Source: Fusobacterium sp.
GTDB taxonomy: Bacteria > Fusobacteriota > Fusobacteriia > Fusobacteriales > Fusobacteriaceae
Length of the DNA stretch: 13,483 nt
Direction of reading: 5' to 3'
NCBI GenBank assembly: GCA_030527385.1
Contig: JAUNAY010000023.1
Span: 1-13,483 of the forward strand
Shown here piece after piece: positions 7,508-13,378 of this stretch. Within the stretch, counting starts at the first letter, position 1, and every line of letters begins with the position of its first letter. Made by a program: the position numbers and the translations under genes. The notes under the pieces were generated by a model. It did no database searches and was not told where the DNA came from. It was given only the letters and a program-made list of their open reading frames with translations.

Positions 7508-8419
7508 ATGAAAAGAGTTTTAGTTGGGATTATGGCTCTATCTCTTTTGACAAATTGTGGAAAAACTTCTATTGAAAGCACAATAAAAAAAGATGACAAA
7601 ATAACTAATCTAAGAGAGTATGATTATTATAAAATTAATAAAGCTCCGAAAAAAAGAGTGGTTATAGGTAAAGTAAAAAATTATTCAAGATTTGGAACTG
7701 CTAGAACTGACTTGGTAACTAAAGATATTTTAATCTCGGAATTTTCCAATACTGGAAGATTTACAGTGCTAGAAAGAGGAGACTTAGACACAGTTATGGA
7801 GGAACTTGCTTTTTCTGATTCGCTGGGACAAGCTTCGCTTTTAGCTAGACAAAAGTTTTTGGACACTGATTTTGTTGTGGTTGGAAGCGTGACAAAATAT
7901 GCTTTAAATACCACTGGGAACAAATCACTTTTTTCTAAGAGCAAGGAGCAGAGGGCAGAGGTTGTTATTGAGCTAAAAGTGATAGATGTGGCTAGTGGAA
8001 AGGTGTGGACAGAGACAGGTGAGGGAAGCTCAAGTGTTGAATTTAGCACTATTTTGGGGGCAGGAACTTATGGATCATACACAAGCTTAGAAAATGAAGC
8101 TTTTAGGGCAGCCGTAGTTCAGGCTGTGGAAAAGATTGTTAAAAAGCTAGATTCTATGGGTTGGAGTGCAAATGTAGTTAAAAAAACTGGAGACACTCTT
8201 ATAATAAACTCTGGAATGGAGAGCGATTTAGCAATTGGAACAGAGCTTGAAGTCTATAAAGTAGGTGCTCCGATCGAGTATAGAGGCGAAATTTTGGGTT
8301 ATGACGAGAAACTTGTGGGTAGTGGAGTTGTGACTGATTATATTGGAGAAAATGCCTCTAAAATTAAGTATGAGGGAGAAAATTTTACAGTTCCAGCAGT
8401 TGTAAAAATAAAAAAATAA
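7508..8419 (+). CDS. CsgG/HfaB-like putative lipoprotein
   Basis: A 303-residue envelope protein with an N-terminal signal peptide and a possible lipobox LLTNC, lipid anchor Cys17. Asn at -1 is unusual, since Gly, Ala or Ser is expected. Residues 49-215 resemble the CsgG family: KKRVVIGKVKNYS, then SNTGRFTVLERGDLDTVMEE, then DFVVVGSVTKY, and IELKVIDVASGKVW. CsgG forms an outer-membrane pore for curli export; many CsgG-like proteins have other envelope roles. The C-terminal part (about 220-303: DTLIINSG, LAIGTELEVYKVG) looks like the small beta domain found at the C-terminus of FlgT-like proteins. The start ATG at 7508 follows AGGAGGT, which overlaps the nrnA stop. No curli subunit gene is nearby, so amyloid export is not implied. 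Confidence 0.8.
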   Translation: MKRVLVGIMALSLLTNCGKTSIESTIKKDDKITNLREYDYYKINKAPKKRVVIGKVKNYSRFGTARTDLVTKDILISEFSNTGRFTVLERGDLDTVMEELAFSDSLGQASLLARQKFLDTDFVVVGSVTKYALNTTGNKSLFSKSKEQRAEVVIELKVIDVASGKVWTETGEGSSSVEFSTILGAGTYGSYTSLENEAFRAAVVQAVEKIVKKLDSMGWSANVVKKTGDTLIINSGMESDLAIGTELEVYKVGAPIEYRGEILGYDEKLVGSGVVTDYIGENASKIKYEGENFTVPAVVKIKK

Positions 8420-8426
8420 ATAAAAG

Positions 8427-8455
8427 TTGAAAAAAAACTAATAACATAGTATTCT
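8427..8455 (+). promoter_or_regulatory. sepF: Possible promoter for sepF
   Basis: TTGAAA (8427-8432), 17-bp spacer, TATTCT (8450-8455). The -35 is good; the -10 is 4 of 6. It lies in the 78-bp gap between the CsgG-like gene and sepF, the longest gap in the operon. sepF may also be read from upstream, as no terminator is visible before it. Confidence 0.45.
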
Positions 8456-8497
8456 TGTAGTATAGATGTGTAGATTAAAGCTGAAAAGGAGTTAAAG

Positions 8498-8824
8498 ATG
8501 GAAAAAGAATATGATATAGTTTTTATAAAGCCAGAAAAATTTGGAGATTGTACAAAATGTGTAGAATACATAAAAGAGGAAAAAATTGTACATATAAATC
8601 TGTATGATTTAGACGAAATTGAGTCACAAAGAATTCTTGATTACATAAGTGGGGCTGTGTTTATTCAAGAGGGACAAATAGTAAATCCTGGAGAAAAGGT
8701 ATTTTGTACTATTCCTAAGACAAAAACTTTTTATTTTGATGAAAAGGCAAGAGCAAAAAAAACATCTCTTGATTCAAGATATGACGAAGAGGAAGAGATT
8801 GTGCCTACATATAAGGGAAGATAA
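8498..8824 (+). CDS. sepF: SepF/YlmF-like cell division protein (short form)
   Basis: A 108-residue SepF-domain protein. SepF binds the FtsZ C-terminal tail and tethers or aligns Z-ring filaments at the division site. The core domain spans about 6-80: VFIKPEKFGD, then IVHINLYDLDEIESQRILDYISG, then AVFIQEGQIVNPGEKVFCTIP, matching the SepF pattern including the conserved Gly in SGxVF (Gly52). Classical SepF is about 150 residues and starts with an amphipathic membrane helix plus a linker; here the domain starts almost at Met1, so the membrane anchor is missing. A charged C-terminal tail (81-108) is added instead. The start ATG has AAAAGGAG upstream. It ends directly at a strong terminator and is the last gene of the core block. 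Confidence 0.82.
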   Translation: MEKEYDIVFIKPEKFGDCTKCVEYIKEEKIVHINLYDLDEIESQRILDYISGAVFIQEGQIVNPGEKVFCTIPKTKTFYFDEKARAKKTSLDSRYDEEEEIVPTYKGR

Positions 8825-8849
8825 AAAGAGAGTTTTCACTCTCTTTTTT
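8823..8849. terminator. Bidirectional intrinsic terminator
   Basis: An 11-bp perfect stem, AAAAAGAGAGT (8823-8833) with ACTCTCTTTTT (8838-8848), loop TTTC, and T-runs in both directions. It starts on the sepF stop codon. Read as minus strand it also ends the small convergent cassette whose last stop is at 8861. It marks the boundary between the core operon and the accessory region. Confidence 0.85.
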
Positions 8850-8860
8850 AGTTTCAAAAA

Positions 8861-9121
8861 TTAATTCATAAGTCTATCTTCAATACGACTTATCCTTTTT
8901 TCAATTCGACGTATTCCGTCGATAACATTTTTTGTGCTGTCGGAGTGGAGCTTTAAAAATAGCTCTTTTTCGTGTTCCCAATCATCTTTATCTAATTTTT
9001 TATCCAGCTCTTTTCTAAGGGTTTCACTTCTTTTTTCCAAAAGAGAAAACATATATTTATGGTACACTCCAAGAAGGGTAATAAGTGATATTATATGTGT
9101 TATAACATCGCTAATTTTCAT
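8861..9121 (-). CDS. Small membrane/coiled-coil protein, phage lysis-cassette-like
   Basis: An 86-residue protein with one N-terminal hydrophobic segment (about 4-22, ITHIISLITLLGVYHKYMF) followed by a charged helical region and a heptad-like C-terminus (IRRIEKRISRIEDRL). This single-TM plus coiled-coil layout recalls small phage lysis-region proteins such as XhlA, but there TM and coil are usually in the other order, so the match is architectural only. AGGAGGGG precedes the ATG at 9121. The start overlaps the 3' end of the upstream gene by 11 bp, so translation is probably coupled. It converges on sepF, sharing the terminator at 8823-8849. Function unknown. Confidence 0.7.
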   Translation of the reverse strand: MKISDVITHIISLITLLGVYHKYMFSLLEKRSETLRKELDKKLDKDDWEHEKELFLKLHSDSTKNVIDGIRRIEKRISRIEDRLMN

Positions 9122-9290
9122 CTTTTGCCCCTCCTATTTGATCAAAAACAGCTTTGTATATCTTATTATCTATTTTGCTTTCGGTACGATCTACCAGTTC
9201 TTTTAAAAGAATTATAATAATCCTCTCAATAGCAACAGTTCCAAGATATTTACAAGCAAAAGTTTTAATAAAACCAATAGGTATATTCAT
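9111..9290 (-). CDS. Small hypothetical protein, first gene of the minus-strand cassette
   Basis: A 59-residue protein. A longer reading from 9347 is possible, but the ATG at 9290 has AAGGTGGTGG (9306-9297) just upstream, so I chose it. It has a hydrophobic helical middle (YLGTVAIERIIIILLKELV, about 15-33) and a charged tail with TESKIDNKIYKAVFDQ. That pattern (hydrophobic helix, then a TxTKIDDK-like tail) is one I associate with small unnamed proteins in phage lysis or tail-end regions; this is recall only. It is transcribed from the strong promoter at 9352-9380 and overlaps the next gene by 11 bp. Membrane-associated toxin or lysis accessory roles are both possible. Confidence 0.62.
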   Translation of the reverse strand: MNIPIGFIKTFACKYLGTVAIERIIIILLKELVDRTESKIDNKIYKAVFDQIGGAKDEN

Positions 9291-9351
9291 AATAAGCCAC
9301 CACCTTTTTTTATTTTGTGGGGGGAAGTGGCAAATAAATATCAACAATTAG

Positions 9352-9380
9352 ATTATAAATCTTTTATAATAAAAAAGCAA
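9352..9380 (-). promoter_or_regulatory. Strong sigma-70-type promoter for the minus-strand cassette
   Basis: On the minus strand TTGCTT (9380-9375), a 17-bp spacer and TATAAT (9357-9352). Hexamers and spacer length are identical to the mtnN promoter. Predicted start is near 9345, giving a leader of about 55 nt to the ATG at 9290. No operator-like repeat overlaps it. Confidence 0.7.
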
Positions 9381-9422
9381 TTTTAAAAATGTTAGTATCT
9401 ATATTAAAATTAAATTTTAGTG

Positions 9423-9454
9423 GGGAGTTTATTAAAATTATTTCTGAAATTCCC
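9423..9454. repeat. Imperfect hairpin in the divergent intergenic region
   Basis: GGGAGTTT (9423-9430) can pair with AAATTCCC (9447-9454), with one G-T wobble and a 16-nt loop. It lies between the minus-strand promoter and the primase promoter. No T-tract follows, so it is not called a terminator; role unknown. Confidence 0.3.
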
Positions 9455-9491
9455 ATTAAAACTTAAAATCATATTGTAATAAAAAAATTTC

Positions 9492-9521
9492 TTGCATAAA
9501 TTGAAAAAAAAGTTATATAAT
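9492..9521 (+). promoter_or_regulatory. Promoter for the primase operon
   Basis: TTGCAT (9492-9497), 18-bp spacer, TATAAT (9516-9521), giving a start near 9528 and an unusually long leader of about 300 nt before the primase ATG at 9831. The -10 is spanned by an inverted repeat (9509-9540), so it is likely repressed. Confidence 0.6.
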
Positions 9522-9540
9522 CAGTTGTCAACATAACTTT
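9509..9540. promoter_or_regulatory. Operator-like inverted repeat over the primase promoter
   Basis: AAAGTTAT (9509-9516) and ATAACTTT (9533-9540) form a perfect 8-bp inverted repeat flanking the -10 and the predicted start. Inside it GTTGTCAAC (9524-9532) is a second dyad. Nested dyads at this position are typical of repressor sites; the repressor is not identified. Confidence 0.5.
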
Positions 9541-9543
9541 GAC

Positions 9544-9679
9544 TAAAAACTAGTTTTTAAATAAATATATTTTATAGATTTAAAGTCATATTAACAACAA
9601 AATAAATTTTGAGAAAGCGAAGAAATTTTTTCACTAATTTTAGTATATACAAAAATATAAATTTATATACAGTGAAAAA
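9544..9679. repeat. Palindrome array in the primase leader
   Basis: Four separate dyads: TAAAAACTAGTTTTTA (9544-9559, perfect 16 bp); GTATATAC (9643-9650); ATATAAATTTATAT (9655-9668, perfect 14 bp); and TTTTTCACT (9627-9635) with AGTGAAAAA (9671-9679), which encloses the previous two. The stretch 9541-9830 has no convincing coding region. It could be a structured leader, an origin-like AT-rich unwinding region, or a set of regulator sites. AT-rich DNA makes short palindromes easy by chance, but the 16-bp one and the 9+9 outer pair are notable. Confidence 0.5.
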
Positions 9680-9830
9680 GTAACAATTAAACATTAACAA
9701 AAATCTTTAAATACATCATAGCTCTACTAAAAATAAAATCAACACAGCTTATAGTGAGATAGTTTTGTCCCATATAGGCAAATTATTAAATAATCTTAGG
9801 GAAGAGAAAACTTAATAAATGAGGTTGAAT

Positions 9831-12215
9831 ATGAGAGAAGAAACTAACAAAGAATATGAATTTAAAGATTATGGAGAGCAGTTGAGGTTTAAATATTGTC
9901 CAATTTGTCAAAGTGATTCGGACAATCCAGATTTTTCCCTAAATTGCAAATCAAAAACTTATTATTGCCACAGAACAGGAACAGGTGGAAAAGTTAAAGA
10001 TTTGAGATATATTGATAGAGATTTTTATAATTTTGTAATAAAAATCTTAAATGAAACTCAAAAGCCTTTAAAAATAAACAAAAAAAGTGATGATAATAGG
10101 GAAATAAAACAAAACTTTGATAAGATTGTGACAAGTAGAGGTGCAAAGCCTCTAAATGCTGAGTGGAGAGAGTATTTAAGCAATCGGAAAATTGGCGAAA
10201 AACATCTTGATAAGCTCTTTAGAATGGGCAAAAATAATATGATGATGATACCAATTACTGATGGAGAGCACGTTGTGGCTATAAAATATCGTGGGATAAA
10301 TAAGGAATTAAGCTGTGAGAGTGGCAGTCAAAGTGATTATTTTATCAACTGGCAACATATAAAATCAAGGGATTATTTGATAATAGTTGAGGGAGAAATA
10401 GATCTCTTGAGTGGACTAGAAGCTGGTTATGATAACATAGTTAGTTTACCTTTTGGTGCTACAAATGTAAAGGCTGTAACTAATCAAAAACATTGGATTG
10501 ATGAGTTTAGCAAAATTATAATAGCTGTTGATAATGATGAGGCAGGAAAAAAATCTCGTGAAAAAATTATAAATGAATTAAAGGATATTAAGGAGAAATT
10601 ATATTCTGTTGATATGGGGAAATATAAAGATTTTAATGAGGTTTTGACTGGAGAGGGGAAAGAAAAAATAAAAGAGTTGGTTGATAATGCAACAGTTGCT
10701 GAGATTTCAGAGGAGGAGATCTTCACAACTGGAAAAGATGGTTATTATATGAAAATTAAAGGGGAATTAGTTCCAATAACTGATTTTACTTTGAATATAA
10801 CAGGATATTCAAATAACTATATTATGGGAACAGCTCACACATTAGGAAGAGATAAAGAGTTTAAAGCAAAAAAAACAGATCTTTTGTTAAGTAGTGGAAT
10901 AGTTCAACATATAGGATATTATTTTGGTGCACCTAGCACAATACCAAGTTTCTGGAGTTGGATATTAAAACAAAATTTAACAAAATATATTGATGAAATA
11001 GAACATTATGGAATAATTAACAACAAATATTATGATACAACCTCGCAAGTGATATGTGATAGAAATGATTTGGTAATACAAAATATTGATAGTTTTCAAC
11101 CTCTAACAAAAACTGAAAAACTGTGGCTTAACAAAAATTTATTAAAAATGAGAAGTGACGCTATTCAGAGTTTGGTTGGAATCTGTTGGGCATTGGGAAG
11201 ATTGCACAATCATTTAGCTTACCCAATATTAGAACTAGCAGGTTCTACATCGGTTGGAAAAACTGAATATGCAGAGTTTATAGTAAGAATTTTGTTTGGA
11301 ACAAAGGAGAATATAAAAAGTTTAGGTACAGTGTCTGCACATCAGATAAGAAGTTTTTCAAGCTGTTCAAATATAACACCTTGGGTGCTTGATGAGGTTA
11401 AGGTGATAGGGCATATTTTAAGAGATAAGGCTGTGGAACTTGTGGGAACAATTAGAGCTTTATACGACAATAAGACAGTAAACCAAGGAAATACAAAAGA
11501 CAAACTGTATGAGTTTAAATTGTGTACTCCTTTTATAATTTCTGGAGAAACAAAATTAAATGATGTTTCCTTTAGAAATAGAACTATAACGGCTGAATTA
11601 AAATCGGCAAATAAGGGAGAGTACAAGGTTTATGAGATGTTAAAAAATAGCGATATTTTAGAAAAAATGGGTAAAACTGCTTTAAACAGAAGATTGGAAA
11701 AGGGCAGTATTGAGGTTGAAAGAAAAAGATTACAAACTCTTTTTCCAGATGTTAAAGACGATAGACAACTTCATAATATAAAGTGTCTTTATAGTGGGTT
11801 TTTAGCATTGAAAGAGATAGTTAAAATCTCAAAAGATATAGAAAAACAGTTTGTGCAATATTTAAACGAGATTGGAAAGGATAGTGAAAATGTAGTTCAA
11901 AACTTTTATGAGCTTTTGGAGATGGTGTCGGAATCTGATAAAGATTTACGTAGTTTTTATGCAATTAAAGAGGGTAAACACTATCTTTGGTTAAGTCAGC
12001 TCTATAAAGTGATTGCAGAAGAACATTTTAAAACTAATAGTACTCTTGAACTTTTGGATTTGAGGAGTTTAAGAAAACAGCTGATAAAGGAGAATTTTAT
12101 TTTAAATACTAATGTTTCTATAAGATTTTATGATCCTTTTACTAGAAAAACAAAGGTAGAGAAAGCAGTTGAAATAGTGCCTATTACTATTTTTAACATT
12201 GAAAAATATGATTAG
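9831..12215 (+). CDS. Zinc-finger/TOPRIM primase fused to a DUF927-like helicase
   Basis: A 794-residue replication protein of mobile elements, predicted to prime and unwind DNA. From Met at 9831: an N-terminal zinc finger with CPIC (23-26), Cys39 and Cys46; a TOPRIM domain with YLIIVEGEID (EGEID at 187-191) and AVDNDEAG (DND at 234-236); then a DUF927-like P-loop ATPase with Walker A GSTSVGKT (471-478), Walker B WVLDE (about 518-522) and a sensor-like FIISGET (568-574). The C-terminus (about 600-794) is helical and unassigned. An in-frame ATG at 9819 would add four residues; I prefer 9831 because GAGGTT lies just upstream, but the spacer is short. The gene follows a 300-nt leader and precedes a repeat cluster, as expected for a prophage, phage-plasmid or satellite replication module. 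Confidence 0.85.
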   Translation: MREETNKEYEFKDYGEQLRFKYCPICQSDSDNPDFSLNCKSKTYYCHRTGTGGKVKDLRYIDRDFYNFVIKILNETQKPLKINKKSDDNREIKQNFDKIVTSRGAKPLNAEWREYLSNRKIGEKHLDKLFRMGKNNMMMIPITDGEHVVAIKYRGINKELSCESGSQSDYFINWQHIKSRDYLIIVEGEIDLLSGLEAGYDNIVSLPFGATNVKAVTNQKHWIDEFSKIIIAVDNDEAGKKSREKIINELKDIKEKLYSVDMGKYKDFNEVLTGEGKEKIKELVDNATVAEISEEEIFTTGKDGYYMKIKGELVPITDFTLNITGYSNNYIMGTAHTLGRDKEFKAKKTDLLLSSGIVQHIGYYFGAPSTIPSFWSWILKQNLTKYIDEIEHYGIINNKYYDTTSQVICDRNDLVIQNIDSFQPLTKTEKLWLNKNLLKMRSDAIQSLVGICWALGRLHNHLAYPILELAGSTSVGKTEYAEFIVRILFGTKENIKSLGTVSAHQIRSFSSCSNITPWVLDEVKVIGHILRDKAVELVGTIRALYDNKTVNQGNTKDKLYEFKLCTPFIISGETKLNDVSFRNRTITAELKSANKGEYKVYEMLKNSDILEKMGKTALNRRLEKGSIEVERKRLQTLFPDVKDDRQLHNIKCLYSGFLALKEIVKISKDIEKQFVQYLNEIGKDSENVVQNFYELLEMVSESDKDLRSFYAIKEGKHYLWLSQLYKVIAEEHFKTNSTLELLDLRSLRKQLIKENFILNTNVSIRFYDPFTRKTKVEKAVEIVPITIFNIEKYD

Positions 12216-12216
12216 C

Positions 12217-12557
12217 TGTAACAGGGTGTAACTTTTTTTGTAACTAAAAAAAATATCTATATATTTGATAAATTCTAATAAAAAATAGATGTAACCGAAA
12301 AATATGAGAACTTGCTTCTAATTTTTAAATTTGTATGAGCTTAAAATATTTTTATTTTGCTTACCTATTGATTGTTTTAAACTGCTATAAATGGTTACAA
12401 ATATATTATAATATAAATATAATTATCTTAGAATCTATATAATATATTTAATATATAAGTTACAAGAGAAAGAATAATTTTTAGTTGTATATATAAAAAT
12501 AGTGATAAAAATGCAATTGTAACCAAAAAAAGTAACTAAGTTGAGACAGAGGTTACC
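12217..12557. repeat. Cluster of TGTAAC repeats (iteron-like), candidate origin or regulator array
   Basis: The 375-bp gap between primase and HTH genes has no supported coding region. It holds nine GTAAC-core sites. Forward: 12217-12222, 12227-12232, 12239-12244, 12290-12295, 12518-12523, 12531-12536 (AGTAAC). Reverse: GTTACA at 12394-12399 and 12459-12464, and GGTTACC at 12551-12557. Flanks favour TTGTAACYAAA. The first three are spaced 10 and 12 bp, about one helical turn. The middle (12400-12460) is almost pure A/T, like an unwinding element. GTAAC also occurs in coding DNA here (for example near 2998, 3538, 10480) but far less densely. Iterons beside a primase-helicase suggest a replication origin; binding sites for the next gene's HTH protein are the alternative. 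Confidence 0.6.
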
Positions 12558-12590
12558 AAATTTTTTATGAAGATATTTAAGGGAGGAAAA

Positions 12591-12866
12591 ATGTGTTCAA
12601 GAGCTGAAGATGAAGAATATCTTGTTAAAAGATTAAAAAAAGAGCTTGAAAAAAGCAGTGTAAATAGAGAAAGTGCTGAAAAGATGGAGGCTAAACTTGG
12701 AGTTTGGACAACAGTTAAAAAAAGCTCTGAATTTTTGAAGAAACACCCAAATACAATTTATAATATGGTTCACGAAGGAAATTTAATAACTAGAAAAAAT
12801 GGGAGGGCAATTAGGATTTTTACAAAAAGTTTGATATTTGCCTTGGGGGAGATTGAGGAGATTTAA
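12591..12866 (+). CDS. Small excisionase-like helix-turn-helix DNA-binding protein
   Basis: A 91-residue basic protein. Residues about 39-82 (WTTVKKSSEFLKKHPNTIYNMVHEG, then LITRKNGRAIRIFTKSLI) have the pattern of the MerR-like/excisionase HTH family: an initial helix, a recognition helix with TIYNMV, and a wing ending in a basic strand and a final helix. The N-terminal 35 residues are charged and helical. An in-frame ATG at 12567 precedes the ribosome site; I chose 12591 because GGGAGG (12581-12586) sits 4 nt upstream. It follows the TGTAAC cluster directly, and one repeat (12551-12557) lies in its own leader, so it may bind there and control itself or replication. Xis function would need an integrase, not seen in the window. 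Confidence 0.75.
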   Translation: MCSRAEDEEYLVKRLKKELEKSSVNRESAEKMEAKLGVWTTVKKSSEFLKKHPNTIYNMVHEGNLITRKNGRAIRIFTKSLIFALGEIEEI

Positions 12867-12927
12867 GAATTATTTAATTTTATATATAAATTTAGTTTAT
12901 GTTAAGATTAATTTTAAATTATTTCAC

Positions 12928-12986
12928 AGTGAGACACAATAAGTCACTTTTAGCTACTGTTAAAATTTTTCTCACTAAGTTATAAT
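12928..12986 (+). promoter_or_regulatory. Promoter region with AGTGAGA/TCTCACT inverted repeat
   Basis: TATAAT (12981-12986) is a clear -10, while the -35 (around TGTTAA, 12958-12963) is poor. AGTGAGA (12928-12934) and TCTCACT (12970-12976) form a perfect 7-bp inverted repeat around the -35 area, suggesting an activator or repressor site. It would drive the gene at 13038. The rest of 12867-13037 is AT-rich with nothing else supportable. Confidence 0.45.
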
Positions 12987-13037
12987 ATAATTACCAAAGG
13001 AGCTTCGAGGTAAAAAATAATTTAGGGGGGAACGTGA

Positions 13038-13346
13038 ATGATAAAAGACAACACTGTCTTAGCTGTAATTGTTAAAGAAAAAACTAAGGTTGAAAATTCT
13101 ATCGAGAGAGAGGGAGCAATCAAGAAAAATGTGGAGAACTTAGAGGCTGTTATTGCCCACGTAGCAGAACTTGTGGAGGCTAACAAACCTTTGCCAGAGG
13201 ATTCAAACTTTGCTTCTTATGAGGAGTGGCAAGCATTCCTACAAAAGAGATTAAAATCTTTTAATACTTCTCTTGAGACAATTGCAAAACAAAAAAGCTT
13301 ACTTACAGCATATGAGTATTATATTACTAATAATCAAACTGTATAA
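13038..13346 (+). CDS. Small acidic helical protein, unknown function
   Basis: I do not recognise this 102-residue protein. It is predicted almost wholly helical, with charged heptad-like segments (about 14-48 and 61-92) broken by a loop KPLPEDSNFASYEEW (50-64). There are no membrane segments, cysteines or known catalytic motifs. The ATG at 13038 follows GGGGGG (13025-13030) at 7 nt; a further AAGGAG lies at 12998-13003. It has its own promoter-like region and is followed by a hairpin, so it appears to be a single-gene unit. Its place in the replication module suggests a phage or satellite accessory protein (single-strand binding, scaffold-like or anti-host), but nothing in the sequence decides this. 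Confidence 0.72.
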   Translation: MIKDNTVLAVIVKEKTKVENSIEREGAIKKNVENLEAVIAHVAELVEANKPLPEDSNFASYEEWQAFLQKRLKSFNTSLETIAKQKSLLTAYEYYITNNQTV

Positions 13347-13353
13347 GTTTATG

Positions 13354-13378
13354 AGGGCAACTATAATGGTTGCCCTTT
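13354..13378 (+). terminator. Probable intrinsic terminator after the 102-residue protein gene
   Basis: AGGGCAAC (13354-13361) pairs perfectly with GTTGCCCT (13369-13376) around a 7-nt loop, the most GC-rich stem in the right-hand region, 7 bp after the stop. Only three T residues follow, so termination may be partial. Confidence 0.6.

Noticed and set aside
9300..9347. Upstream start at 9347 for the 59-residue protein
   Set aside because: It lies upstream of the AAGGTGGTGG ribosome site and almost on the predicted transcription start, so 9290 is better.
9389..9466. 25-residue reading frame (ATG at 9389) in the divergent gap as a small peptide toxin
   Set aside because: No ribosome binding site and no promoter at suitable distance; composition matches random AT-rich DNA.
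10927..10932. GTGCAC, the expected ApaLI site, inside the primase gene
   Set aside because: It is the only one I spotted by eye, and about one is expected for this length and base composition, so it gives no evidence of site avoidance or targeting.
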